Positions 48,343-60,578 are shown, numbered from the stretch's first letter. The stretch is DNA of 64,000 bases from Microbotryomycetes sp. JL201 (GCA_033819885.1 JAQYUZ010000007.1:1-64000); one strand, 5' to 3'. Program-made: numbers and translations. Notes: generated by a model from the letters alone, not told the origin.

Positions 48343-48927
48343 GGCGACTGTGACAAAAGAGTGGCACCGCACCGAGTTCGAGCACGCCGAAACAGGGCCT
48401 GTGTGCAACAGGTTAAATTACAAAGACCCAAACCTCCATGAGAGTTTTCTTCCGCATGGTGTCACTGTTGCCGAATAAAATCAAAAAAGTCTCCAACATG
48501 GGTCGAACGCTATTGAGGATTAGCGCCTTCGCCTGGGCACGCGCTCGTTGCCCGCTTGTCTCGACACGCGCTCTTGCGCGCCCGCGGTGTCATGGCAGAC
48601 ACGAGCGTAGGTCGATCGAGCTTGCTTGTTCTGGACGGACGACGCGAGCGAGCTGACCACTTGACCGTTTGCGAATGCGTGCTCTGCTGTCACTGCTGCC
48701 TGCGCACCCGACCCTGTCGATCGCCGTCTTGTGCGCCTCAACAGCCTCGCGTGGCCAGCCACGCCCTCGAAACCGCTCACTCGGTCACTCACGAGCCCGC
48801 AAACGCTGCTAGAACGGGCTCACCTCTTGTGCGACCGCATGGCGTAGACCGCCTCGCATCTGCCGCCGCCGCAGCATCGTCATCGACTGCATCATCGTCC
48901 ACGCATGCAGCGCACACGCCATTCTCG
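48343..48927. other. Divergent interval upstream of the RRM gene
   Basis: 585 bp between uS5m and the preferred start of the RRM gene. The plus-strand frame of the RRM gene is open back to about 48556, so part of this may be coding if translation begins earlier (for example MADTSVGRSS at 48592). Its composition, with cysteine-rich and Arg-rich pieces, looks more like leader than protein. Confidence 0.45.
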
Positions 48928-51900
48928 ATGGAGACAGGCGACAGCGATCAGCATGCCGGCCTGCACAACGGCCAGCAACACCAGCCTCGGCTTGGACAAG
49001 ACGTCTCAGCCGCCCCGCCGCCGCCGCCTCCACCTCATCTCCCAACGAACGCCGCAGGCCAACCTCATTCGCATCCAAACGTGCCTCTACATCCTCACTT
49101 GCATCATCCCTTTCTCTCTGGCCCACCTGCTGGCATGCACAGGCCCCAGATTGCCGCGCCGAGGTCGGCATCCTGGCATGCAGGCAAGTAATTGCGAGGC
49201 ACACTCGACGGTTCAGCGCTGACTCTAGTCCTCATATCGCAATCTGAATTCGACTTGCGGCATGCAGGCCACCCGCCGATACAAGATACGCGCACTCAAC
49301 TGTCCGTCAGCAACCTGCCGTTCAGAGTCAGGGTCAGTCTCGGCCGCGCTCTCGCTCTCGTTGCAAACTGCTCACACGTACTCGCTCGTGATGCTTGCTT
49401 GCATGCATCGTGTGCAGTGGCAAGATCTGGTGCGCAATCGACATCAGCCCGGAGGATCCCGAAGCGCCACTGACCAGCCTTCAACCTGAATACTGCAGAA
49501 GGACCTCATGAGAAAATGCGGAACGGTACTCAGAGTCAGTCGCAGTGCCGATCGTTGCAATTGATTGAACTGACAACACCATCCAGGCGGACGTTGCCCT
49601 GTCACCGGTCGACGGCCGCTCGCGAGGTTTTGGCGTTGTACTGTTTGCAGTATGCCAGCTCGTTCGCTTTCGCTCGGAAAGATTCGCCCGCTCATGACAC
49701 AACGGCTTGCTTTACAGAGGCACGAGGACGCCATGAAGGCCATCGACATGTATCACGGCTTTGCCTGTGAGCAGACGAGCTTGAGCAGCTGATACGAGAG
49801 CTGAAAGCTGAAACCGCGCAAACGACACAGGGCAAACGCGTGTGTTGGACGTTCGGATCGACAGTCATGATCCACGGGGCGAGATTGCCCTGGCAGAGGC
49901 TAATCGACAGCAGGCGATGCAGCAACAGGCTGAACGCTTTCAGCATGCTATCCAACACCAGCCTCAATACACTCAAAATCTCCAGCCGCCCTTGCCGCAT
50001 CAAGCCTCCAACGGCGGTACGACACCGACGATGCAGAACGCAATGTTCCCTGCGACAACGTCATCTCCCCGACCAGCCACGCCCTCGTGGCCGTTGTCAA
50101 TGGATGCAAGCTCTTCAAATATGGCAGCATCGTCGCCAAAGCTGCATCCGTCCGTCCAGCCACAATCGACTGCTTCACCTCGACTGGCAGCCCTGCGGGC
50201 TGTCGATGAAGTAGACCCTCGAGCTTCAAGACAAGATGGGACACAACACTCGAGCGGTCAAGCGAGAAGCGTGACACCGGTCGCTAGCGATCGCGTTCAC
50301 ACCACAGCTGTTCCGCAGGCGTATGGTGGGCCCGGTGGTATGATGCCGCCCTCAAATTACGGTGTACGTCCTATTCTGCATCTCTCTGGTGCGTGGCGGT
50401 CGACTCATATCCGCGCAAATCGATAGGTTCGTCCTCCGGCGGCAGGCTTGAACCCTGTTCCAGCGCAGTATGTTGGGCGGCATCTTTTTGTCGGCAATGT
50501 AAGAGCATCCCGAGTCAGCGCGTCCGTCGGAAGCTTCGCTTACCAGTTTCGTGGTATAGCTTCCTTTCAATTGCCAGTGGCAGGAACTCAAAGATCTCAT
50601 GCGGCAGTGCGGTAATGTTTTACGCGCTGGTACGTGAACCCTTTGAAAAGTCTTGGCGCGAACACTGCTGATAGCAGTTGTATCAGATATCGCCACCGGT
50701 CTAGATGGCCGATCACGTGGGTTCGGCTCGGTCCTCTTTGCCACAACTCAGGACGCGGAGCGCGCTGTGCAACAGCTGAACGGCTACGAATTTAATGGTC
50801 GACCACTCAAAGTCCATTTTGATAAATATTCGTCTGCCATCCCGCAGCCTGGTCACGGCCAAGCTCCTGGGCCCGCTGTCGGAGGTTACCAGATGCATCA
50901 TCACCCGCCTCTACCACCACAAGCCAACTCGTTTGGTGCGTTTGGCATGCATCTCCAGCCAAACCAACCAGCTCAGCGGCATATCGGACCGGCACATTCC
51001 TTTGGTCATGCAGACATGAGAACATCAGCGCAAATTTACGGCAACGGGTTCTTTGAGACGGACGACCCTAGAGCCCAGGCCGGCTCGGTCATGTGGCAGC
51101 AGCCTACAACAGGAAGCACGAGTCTTGCGGGTGTCGCAGACGATTTACTATTGCCATCATCAGTGGCTGACAAGTTAACCTCGTCTGCCGGCGGAAGCGG
51201 GACCGACAGGGTCCAGAGCGAGAGTGATCGAAACGCAGGCGAAGACGGTCAGGTCGGCTCGACGTCGCCGTCAAGCCGGACTCACCATCCATCAAGGATC
51301 TCGATGCCGCCGCCGTCATCGTTCCCGTTCTCGGTCAATGGCGGGCCTCTGTCGCCTATGACGGGCGGTCGTCTGCCCCCGATGACTCCGTCCATGCCCG
51401 CGTTCACCCTCGGCGCGTTCCCACAGACGCCACCTGTCTACCCTCAATCATTCTTTTCGCCCGGCGTTGGGCCGTTTTCGCCTCAAGTGGGCAGTCCTTA
51501 CTTTGGACCGAACCTGAGTTACCTCAATGGTGGCATGAACGCGGCTCCTGGTGCACCTGTTCATCGACAAATGCCATTGGATTATAACCCAATGTTTCCA
51601 ATGACAACAGCCCAGCAATCAGCAGCCAGTCCTGGCAATGGTCCCGACTTGACCGATGGCGAGACGACTCCCCAGCAGCAACTGCGGAGCAACGGAGACC
51701 AGAATGACGCCGGCTACTTTCCAGACGTTTCGGGCGGCAATTCAGGGCGCAAAGACGATAATTTGCGAGAGACGGCTCAATCGGCAGCCGGAAGCACAGG
51801 CAGGTCAGCCTCGTCGCAGGCAGTTTCATCGTCAGATTCTTCCCTGAATCCGCCGGTCCCTGATCGAAATGCGTCCGCGCCCAATTTGTCGCCTCGGGTG

Positions 51901-52569
51901 TCGGCATCGACCGGTCACAGTTCAGCCGCTGAATCGAAACCGCCGAGACCAGACGTCGCGCTGCACTCTCGGTCTGCGGATCCTGTAACCGACCAGACAG
52001 CGTCATCGTCATCGTCGTCGTCTTCTTTGATGTCTTCTTCTTCTTCTTCAGCTTCACCAAATTTGAGTCTCGAACAAGGCATGTCCTCACTCAAGTTGGA
52101 CGTCGCCTCGTCTTCTGGTGCTGGTTGGGGCGACTTGTCGCGACCGACTTCCACTCCGAATGAGTCAATGACATCTTCAGTCGGCGTCGGCGGCGGCGGT
52201 CATGGTGATGGTGTTGGACCACCTCGTCGAAGGTCGTACGTACCAGGAGCTACGATCGGACCTGCCGATCTTGACGTTCGAAGACGGTTCGAGAGAGAGT
52301 TTCTAGGCTCGTCTCCATCGTCACCGTTATCTGTTACTCGGTCATCAAACGGCAACTCGTCATCGACAACCGGTACTGCAACGAATCCGACGTCGTACGC
52401 GTCCAAATCGCAAATGGGTCCGTCGTCGTCGACATCGTCGTCATCATCATCATCATTGATGACCGCTCAAGAAGCTTTACAAGCTCGAAGAGCAAGTTTC
52501 GAAGACGTTAATCAAATCGTAAACAAACAAAGGATGAAGTTTGGCACGAGCATTTGGGGTACGATTTGA
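48928..52569 (+). CDS. Two-RRM RNA-binding protein, Gbp2/Hrb1-like
   Basis: Probable mRNA export or translation regulator. Short His/Pro/Gln-rich N terminus (METGDSDQHAGLHNGQ), then RRM1 split over four or five short exons (SVSNLPFRVR, WQDL, KDLMRKCGT, ADVALSPVDGRSRGFGVVLF, DAMKAIDMYHGF), a Gln/Pro linker, RRM2 (HLFVGNLPFNCQWQELKDLM, DGRSRGFGSVLFATTQDAER) and a long 3' exon (about 50692-52569) of Ser/Pro/Gly-rich sequence ending FGTSIWGTI. The paired W-Q-D/E-L-K-D-L and GRSRGFG signatures are those of Gbp2-type proteins. The first intron (49184-49267) has a GC donor GCAAGT, since the GT alternatives put RRM1 out of frame. The start is uncertain. Confidence 0.85.
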
Positions 52570-53029
52570 TGGCGAGAATGCGAACGGCTTTTTTTTTTTT
52601 TTTCTTTTTTTTTTGGCTTGGTTCTCTTCTGTTTTCTTTTTCTTTCTTCGTTGGACTGGACGTGACCGGCGTGCATTGGGTGGTGGCATACGGGACAGAA
52701 AGTGTGTAATTGTTTTAACGGTTGCATTTAGAAAAGGGAGGAGGCGAAAAGCAAGGCAAGGCGGGCAAAATGGTGGTGGGGCAAGACACGATGATACACG
52801 GATCGGTTACACATTCAAAAGGTTCGATGGCAAAACAGACACTCGAGGGTTCTTATGGGTCAAGATTTTGGGCAAAGGAGAATTGGATGGGATGTGCTAG
52901 TACGAGTTGGGCAGGTTCTAGTATTGCTTATGTAGGCCATGACAATGTGATTGATGGCTTGATTTGTCTCTAGAGGTCTAAGACTTGCTGCGAGGGCAAT
53001 CGAGAGAGCGCGAGCCAAACGAAAGCGAT
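52570..53029. other. Convergent 3' interval with a T-rich tract
   Basis: 460 bp between the RRM gene and the DUF1769 gene, tail to tail. A T tract (about 52591-52613, interrupted once by C) follows the RRM stop by some 20 bp. A purine-rich stretch (52735-52880) keeps an open frame of about eighty codons on the plus strand, but its composition and context suggest 3' untranslated sequence. Confidence 0.5.
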
Positions 53030-54287
53030 CTAATCAACACCAAGCTCGTCAACTTGTTGTACTGAATGGCCAGCTTCTTCTGCCGCTTTCTTGACTTGTG
53101 CGTCTACCTCGGCTTTTCCGTCGTCCTGAGCGTCATCGGCATTTGGGTTGACGGGTTTGACGTTGTCGAGCGTAAAAGTTACGACGAAATAGTCTTTGTT
53201 CGTGTTGCGCCTGCGGCACACAAAAGTCACTGGTTGACCGTCCCTGGAAACAAAAGCCAATGGCGTCAGTCAAGAAACAACCAGAGTGGCTGGCATCATT
53301 TGCAAAGGTGGCTTGCCAATATCGAGCCAAAGGAAACGTCAAATGAATTGGGAGTTTGAGCGAAAGCGTGTTGAAATCGATGTAACCGTTGCAGAAATCC
53401 GCCTGAACAATGTTGTCTCGTCAGCAAACTCGGTTTGATCAACGAGGAACGCGTGCGTGCCCGCCGAACCTTGAAGTGCAGGTTCTTGTCAAACGTCAAG
53501 CCGTCTTGGCGTCTGTTTTCTTGTCTAGCAAAATATTGCCTCCGCTTCCATGGGTCGGTGCGTACGTCTGCCGGGACCGACTGTGGCAAGAGATCGTCGA
53601 GGTTTTCAGAGACTTTGGCCGGCAAGTCGAGTGTCGCTCGTTGAGCGTCTTGTAGTCTGTTGACAGAGATGTAATTCATTGTCGAGATGAAAGGACTCTG
53701 CGCAAAGAACCAGACATGGCGGTCATCGTCAGCGACCGGCGAGGGATTGGCGATCAAACAAGAAACGAGCGACTGACGAGCGCCCAAGGCTTGTCGGCGT
53801 ACAAGTCGTGAGTCAAGGCTGGATCTACGACGCCTACAAACTTGAGCGCGGCTGCCGTTCCCCAGGGCAAGTAGTCTCTGATCGGTTTCTGCCAGGCGTT
53901 GCCCCACAAAACATCGTCCGCGCCAGCACCGTCAAGCCACTCGCCTTCGATCTGGATGCTCATCGTGTCTGTCGGCGAGCTCCAGCTGTCAGCCGGAGGG
54001 CTTGACGCCGCGTCGTCCGATGGCCCATGGTAGTCTCGGATCCGCACGGCGACTTGGCCACGAAACTTTGGCGTGTCGATGCGCACACCGGCGCCATTGA
54101 CGTGCAGCAGCTCGAGGTGCTCGACGTCATGCCCAGCTTGCACACGAATCCGAGGCGCGCCCGTCATGCGGTGCCGATTGCGCGCAGCGACGCCAGTTTC
54201 GACGCGCGTCAACGTCATCGCCCGAGCCGTAGACGCTTTCACGTGACTACTGAACAACTTGGGCTGGTGCACAATTCCTTCCTTCAT
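53030..54287 (-). CDS. DUF1769 (UPF0590) fungal protein
   Basis: Conserved fungal protein of unknown biochemical role. The DUF1769 core reads GADDVLWGNAWQKPIRDYLP, then GTAAALKFVGVVDPALTHDL and YADKPWAL, equivalent to the FGNDFD-x-PIRD...DPGLDGD-x-YADKP block of the family. It continues in later exons with STMNYISVNRL, a segment including FCNGYIDFNTLSLKLP (the FFNPYLDFN equivalent) and the C-terminal VTFVCRRRNTNKDYFVVTF strand. The N-terminal exon (54287-53778) has the conserved opening of basic and aromatic residues, including a RIRDYHG block. Four to five exons. Ends QQVDELGVD with TAG at 53030-53032. Its start codon lies only 38 bp beyond the Clf1 stop on the same strand, so its promoter must lie inside clf1 or the two are co-transcribed. 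Confidence 0.85.
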
Positions 54288-54325
54288 GGCTGCCAAACCA
54301 TTACACCAAAAGAGTATCACATTTT

Positions 54326-54592
54326 TCATGCTTCTGCTTCTTCTTCTGTTGGCGGCGCAACCGCCTCCGCCTCGTCTGCATCGTCCGACTCCGAATCCGA
54401 CTCGTCGCTCGCGGCCAATGCCAAAGACGCATTCTTCTTTTTCCACTCGGCGGCGAGCTGCAAGAATTTGAGTGAAGCAGGGTTCGACTGTGCTACTTCG
54501 TCGTCGGCAAAGATCATGTCGTAGTCTGCAAACAAACGAATCCAGTCACGACATCAATACCTGAGTTGAAGAATGCCACACACAGCAAAAGA

Positions 54593-54626
<34 letters not shown>

Positions 54627-57409
54627 CAGAAACTCACACTCTTCCATCACAGACGAGTCTCCATCGACCTTGCGCATCTTTTTGACTACGCGCGGCATCA
54701 TGCCTTCCACCTTGGCGAGGCTGTCCGCATCGCCCTGAGTCGTCTCGAGCGCCTTCCATGCCTCGAGTAGCACAACGCGCTAAGGGTATAACAACATCAG
54801 CAAAGGACAAGGAAAACATCATGATGTTCAAAACATCGCACCTCTTCCTTGAGACCCTTGTCCTTGAGATCGGCATAGCCGCGTTCGAACACCTTGCGGG
54901 CTCGCTCAAGACCAGCCTGGCGCGCCGCGTCGACTGCCTCCTGATCAATCTCGACAGTCGGCTTGTCTGCCTTGCCGCCATTCTCATCTTCTTCTTCGTC
55001 CTCCTCGTCGCCGTTGCCGCCGGCTAACGCGTCCGCCTCGGCATTGCCCGCGCTGGCCTCAAATTGTGCGAACGACACCCAGACCTTGACGTGACTCGTG
55101 CGACGGAGCAAGCGCTCGTACAACTCGCGGGTTCGGTCGTACTCTTCCTCGTCGTACTCGAAATCAATCCAAGATTTCCAAATTAGCTCGGGCATGTCCA
55201 TCGTTGGCTGGTTGATGGCCAACTCGTAGATGCCTCGGGCGCGCTCAAGATCCTGAAGGAGTGTCTCGAGCTCGGCAAACTTGATCCATGCAGACGCGTT
55301 GGACGAATCATACTACGACGAGCAAAGGAACAGGTCAGTGTCGAGCCAGATAGTGATCGTCAAGTCTCGGCACGCACCTCGATCCACTTCTGATACAGTG
55401 TCCGGCACCGGTCAAACTCTCGCAAATTGAGCTCCATGTCGATATATTGTTTGAACAGCTTTCAAGGCAAGTCAGCCTCGCATTGAAAGGCCAACCTACG
55501 ATCGACCAACCTTTGGTTTCGGACACATGCCGATGGCGGTGCCCATGATCTTGCGAGCCGCGTCCAAGTCCATCTGTCGCACTTCAAATTCGGCGTACAA
55601 GTACCAAGTTTTGGCGAATGTGAACTTCTTGTGTGGAACGAGCTTCAAGCATGCTTTGTACACGTCCCGCACGCGGCCATAGTCCTATTGATCGATATCA
55701 ACAGTCAGACGTGGCGTGGCATGTTGACCGGGCCACCGCGCCTCCGTTGAGGCTTACTTTTGTCTCGAGTTCTTCAAAGAGCGCATAGTTCAACCAAGTA
55801 AAAATGTACCTCCGCCAATGCCGCTTCTCATCGCTCGGAGGCACCTGTGCGATCGCGCGCTCATATACTTCGCGCACGCGCGCCAAGCTTTCACTGTCTT
55901 TGTCGCTCCCTCTGTATGCGTCTTCTTCTAACCGTGCATAATCGAACCAGACGTCATAATTGTGACTGTCATGGGCGAGCTCCTCCTCGTACTGTATCCG
56001 CCGCTTGCCCAGGACGGTTGTCTCAATGCCGGACCTATCGCCAAACTGCTTTTCAAAGTTGGTATACGCGGCGTACAATTGGGTGGATCGACTGCGCGGT
56101 AGACGATCAAGCGCAAACTGGGCCACAGGAAGACGGTGTCAGATAGACCCTCGCAAAGAAAGGAGCGCGTACGAAGTCTGCTCACTTTATAAATTACGCG
56201 CGCGCGCTCGTATTCTTTATGCCGGACTTCCATTTTTGCAAAGCTCGAGTAAAGAGATTGAGATTTGTCGATACCCTCCTCGTCCTGGCCGTAAAACTCG
56301 AAGCCCATCGTATAAATCTCGCGAGCGCGGTCTGGGCCGTCGAGCACAAGATTGTCAGCTTGGTGGCTGCGCTGCTGCTGTCTGACTGCAGCAAGACAGG
56401 TCACGCACCAACGTGACCTCTTTCTTCCTCGAACTTTGCCCACTTGACAAACATTTTCGGTTCGGGGTGGCAGTTGACGAGTCGTTCGTACAGTTTGCTT
56501 GCTCGGTCGAGCTCGTTGTAGCGCACTTCCATTTTGATGTAAGCTGACCAAGCTTTCTCGTCTGGTTCCCATGCCATCCATCGCTCAAATACTTGGCGTG
56601 CGCCGGCGATGTTGCCGAGCAGCTCTTCGAGGTAGACGTACTTGTACCAGATTTGGTCGACACGCGGCAAGAGTGTCACGGCCCGATCAAACAGGTTGCG
56701 CGCATGTGCAATGTTGCGAGCTTTGAGTTCCTGTGCGCGCAATCGTCGTCAGCCGAGCGTGAAAGGCAAGATGAACGCGTCAACGACAGAAGACGACAGC
56801 TGACCATTTCGGTGTACGAAAGCCACAGCTTGAGATTGGCCGGATCGACGTCAAGTGCACGCTCGAACACCGAGCGGGATCTAAAGGCATGAACGTCAGC
56901 TGGCTGTAAACTCGGGTTTGGGCGAGTCTTGATTGCGCTTGCCTGGGAAACTCTCCCTGAGCCGCTTCCCAGTTTGCATACTTTGTCCATGCAGTAATCT
57001 GTCGACAAAGATATGTATCAGCGGTATTAACATAAGGGCGACGGATGTTTGAGACTGCTGACGTTGCTGCGAGTGCGGCGGATGACTTCCTCAAACTCTT
57101 GACGCTTTCGCCCTCTGTACTCGTGAAGCTCCTCATAGTCTTCTACGTGTTGTTTTGGCTTTGGCGCTGTCGTTTCTTGAAAGTCTGCGGCCTCGCGGAG
57201 CAGTTGCTCGGCTGTGATCTGCGCGCGCGCACGCGGCCAGGACGAGCGCGAAACAGGCAGCAAGCGGGTAGGGCAGCAGGTGGGCCTGGGTCGTCAGCAT
57301 ACGAGCTCAAGGTTGCGACTTTGGCGAGTGCGGACAGAGGACTCGCCTGGATCTTTGCCGGTGCGCGGTTCTTGACGCGCCCGGCGGCGCCTGAGCGGCC
57401 GTCACTCAT
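54326..57409 (-). CDS. clf1: Splicing factor Clf1/Syf3 (crooked neck), HAT-repeat protein
   Basis: Scaffold of the NineTeen/Prp19-associated complex in the activated spliceosome. N terminus [20 protein letters not shown] with the family's [15 protein letters not shown] next, then [19 protein letters not shown] and about fifteen half-a-TPR repeats (for example [78 protein letters not shown]). The C terminus is acidic ([17 protein letters not shown]). About a dozen short exons. The first intron (57219-57346) has a GC donor GCGAGT, needed to join KIQ to ITAEQLL. One intron near the 3' end contains a 31-nt poly-A (poly-T on the sense strand). Divergent from Noc4, with 153 bp between the start codons. 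Confidence 0.94.
54594..54624 (+). repeat. 31-nt poly-A tract within a clf1 intron
   Basis: Reads as poly-T in the clf1 sense orientation and lies about 15 nt after the 5' splice site of the penultimate intron, between VMEE and DYDMIF. Its length is likely to vary and to be uncertain in the assembly. Confidence 0.85.
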
Positions 57410-57562
57410 CTTGTCGCTGGCAGCCGAGAGCAATGGAGCGAACTCGAACTGGCAGGCGGGGCAGTGCGCGGTCGTGGGTCAGGCGCGCTCGGCGGGCGGG
57501 CGGGCAGAGGGAGGCAAACGAGCGGCGGCGGCGGCGGCGCTTCGACTTGCTCGTCACCCAAC

Positions 57563-60096
57563 ATGGCACGCGCGCCCCGAACGTCGCTCGCGGGCGTCAC
57601 CACTACAGCCCTCAAAGACTCGACTCGCGCGACGACACAGCCGGCCATGCAGGCGCAAGCGCGCGAGATGGTTCAGCAAAAAGTCACGAGACTCGTAGCT
57701 TTGCTCCCGCCAACCACAAACGCAGCCAGCGCAAATTTGAACCCGCTCGCAGACTTGATCAGCTTGTACGACAAGCTGCCTGTCCGTCACGACGCAGTGC
57801 TCGATAGCGGCACGGCCGAGGACGACCGCGAGCGGCTCGAGCTCAACCGCCAGCACGTTCACTTGGCCACGCACTCGCTCAAGCACGTCTTCACCGCACT
57901 CGTCAACGCTGGAAGGCTCCACGGCAAGCTCAACCGTGCGGCACTCGCCAGTGCAACACCTTTAGACGCCAACGGCAAGCGCAAGCGGCACTCCGCGCCA
58001 GAAAATGACGACTCGCACGTTGACGAACCAGACAGCGTCAAAACAGTCAGGCAATGGCTGCAGGGCCAATATTCAACCTTCTTGGCAAAGGCCGCCTCGG
58101 TCGCCGTCAAGCACTGGGACGTCAATGTTAGGGTCAGCCACAGTCTCGAAACCGCCCAAGCTCGCCTATTCATCCTCGACTGACTTTTTTTTTTGCCTTG
58201 CTCTTCTTCCTTTGCGTGCTTCCTCCGTCTGTTCCAATCTGTGGTGCTCTCTGCAGACATCCGCATTCACGGCCATTATGCAGTTGCTGAGAACAGAGAG
58301 TCAGTTCTTGACGTCGCTGCACCCGGCAAAGCAGGCTCAGTTTGCCACTTCGACTCTGAGACACATCGTCAATGTCCTGCTTGCTCCAACCGACGACGAC
58401 CAGCTGCCAGAAGACGTGCGTGACGAATGGATCACATTCCTGACTCGATACGACGACATCCGGTTCTATTTCTTGCAAGAGGCGACGTCAGTATTCGCCT
58501 TGCTGACACACAAAGTATGCGCGGCCCCCCACTAACACGATTGATCTACAGCGACTTGCTCAACAGAAACAACACTCGGCAGCTAGGTCATGAAACAGTT
58601 TCGCGTGTCATCGACAATCTTGAGGCGCTGACGACGATGCCGACGGTCGCATCTGAGCTCAACGAATGGTGGTGTTCAAAGCCGGTGCCACTCAAGTCTG
58701 CCAGAGCTAGCAACAGCAAGAAACGAAAAACAAGCTCGACGTCAATGGCTTCTACGCCGAACGACGGCAGCACAGGCATCTTTGATTCGTCATCCTCTGA
58801 ATCTGAAGACGCGGAGCAGAACCGTCCACAGAAACCTAAAAAACTCTTGCCGCCGCTCTTGCAGTTGTCGGCGCATCGCAGAGTCTTCCAAGACTGCGTA
58901 CTTGCGCTTTTGGGGCTCTCACTTGACGAGGCAAGCATGAAACGGCTTCTGAGCATGCTGCACCGTCAAATTTTGCCTCACATGGTCGATCCCAAACGGT
59001 TGATGGACTGGCTCGTGGACTGTGCAGAAGCAGGTGCGCCACGCATTCCTTCTTCCAAATATACCCGTTGACGTGACTGGATCGCTTTGGTCAGGCGGAA
59101 GCATTGCAATTCTGGCTCTTAACGGCCTGTTCACGCTCATTACGAAGCACAACCTGTAAGCTGCCGTCAAGCTCCAGACGACAGAATTGGACTGATTCGC
59201 GCCACAGAGAGTATCCCGATTTCTACACCAAGCTGTACGCTCTGCTGGACCGCAACGTCTTGCACGTCCGCTATCGACCTCGGTTCTTCCGCTTGCTTCT
59301 TGTCTTTATGTCTTCGACGTGAGCCCCTACAAATGCATTTTCAGCAGAGCATCTCTATCTAAATGACACGTGTTGCTGACGACGCAGACATTTGCCGGCG
59401 GCACTCGTTGCGTCCTTCATCAAGCGACTCGCGCGGCTGTGCTTGTCGGCACCCCCCGCCGCCGCCGTCACGATCGTGCCTTTCACTTACAACATGCTCA
59501 AGGCCCATCCGAGCTGTATCGGCATGATCCACCGGGCAGGAGATGAAGATACTGGCGAGTTAAACGTATTTGCTCGTCAAAAAAAAGTGCACGAGCTGAT
59601 CTTATGGTTCACAGACCCTTTCTTACAAGAGGAGACTGATCCGAACAAAACACTTGCCATCTCGTCTTCGCTTTGGGAGATCGCTGCACTGCAGCAGCAT
59701 TATTTGGCCTCGGTATCGGGCTTGGCCAAGATCTTCAACGAAGTTATGAACAAGCAAAACTACAACATGGAAGATTTTCTTGACCACAGTTATGCAACGG
59801 TTGGTCTTGTGCAACCACTTGAACGTCGAGACAACGCCGGCTGACGAGCGCGCCTCGAACAGCTCTTTCAATCTGAGATTACTCGTATCGTGACGAAGGC
59901 GCCAGCGCTTGCGCCTGTACCAAAGCGACAGCCTATCGGAGACTCGTTCTTCCCATCAAGGGAGACGGCGCTGTCGTATATCTCGACTCCGCAGCAAAAA
60001 ATATTTGATAGGGCCAAAGAGCTGGACCAGGCTGATGATACGGCCGAGTCTCCGGAAGGCCCTGTTGACGTCGTTTCGTCCCTTTGGAGCTTCTAG
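57563..60096 (+). CDS. noc4: Noc4, ribosome biogenesis (CBF/Mak21 family)
   Basis: Nucleolar factor that works with Nop14 in small-subunit (90S) processing. N-terminal part: LADLISLYDKLPVRHDAVLD, HSLKHVFTALVNAGRLHG, then TSAFTAIMQLLRTESQFLTS. Middle: LLNRNNTRQLGHETVSRVID, a charged Ser/Asp insert (SSSSESEDAEQNRPQKPKK) and RRVFQDCVLALLGLSL. C-terminal CBF domain: GGSIAILALNGLFTLITKHN, YPDFYTKLYALLDRNVLH, HLPAALVASFIKRLARLCL and the block around LWEIAALQQHYLASVSGLAK. About seven exons (for example starting 58257, 58551, 59097, 59209 and 59389). Stop TAG at 60094-60096. Start MARAPRTSLA is preferred over an upstream ATG at 57433 in another frame. Confidence 0.93.
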
Positions 60097-60181
60097 ATCT
60101 CATCGGTGGCTGGGTAGAATATTGTCTTGTTGTATCGCTTTACGCACCTCTGCTTCACGCCACGCCCCCGGCACACCCACG

Positions 60182-60578
60182 ATGCTCGTCCGGCCTTGGA
60201 CTGCCGTCCTGGCTGCCGTCTTGCTTGCACCGAGCGCGATGGCATTCTTCGAGTTCTTCTCCGGCCAACAACAGCAACAACAGCCCGTCGCATTCGACTA
60301 CAGTGCCGCCTACGGTCAAGGTCTGTGCCAGTTCCTCAAAGCAGAGCGATGAACCGGTCAAGGACGATCACTAATCTCAACTTTGTTTATACATATCTTG
60401 GTATTGACCAGTCGAGTGCGCTCAATACGTTTGTCCAGACTCACTCGCGTGTGTTGCAAATCCAAAGGATTGCGGGTGCCCTCTGCCGCATGACATCAAG
60501 TGTCCAATCGGCAAGGACGGTGCGTTCGTTTGTGCAAGAGATTGTCAAGCCGTCAACCGGGCTGGCAGACCGGTCTGA
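60182..60578 (+). CDS. lcl2: Lcl2-like secreted Cys-rich protein (long chronological lifespan 2)
   Basis: Small ER/secretory protein found across fungi and linked in yeast to ER-associated degradation. Two exons (60182-60320 and 60412-60578) with a 91-nt intron sum to 101 residues. A clear signal peptide (MLVRPWTAVLAAVLLAPSAM, then A-FFEFF) and a Gln run are followed in exon 2 by the conserved cysteine pattern ECAQYVCPDSLACVANPKDC, GCPLPHDIKCPIGKDGAFVC and ARDC. The splice joins YGQ to VECAQY. Read without splicing, exon 1 runs into a stop within a few codons, so the gene is easily missed. It starts 86 bp after the Noc4 stop on the same strand. Confidence 0.88.

Noticed and set aside
52722-52973. 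83-codon frame downstream of the RRM gene
   Set aside because: No family resemblance, and its position right after a stop codon and T tract fits a 3' untranslated region.
57433-57807. ATG at 57433 with a 124-codon Arg-rich frame ahead of Noc4
   Set aside because: Lies in the divergent promoter between clf1 and noc4 and overlaps Noc4 in another frame. MARAPRTSLA at 57563 leads straight into the conserved protein.
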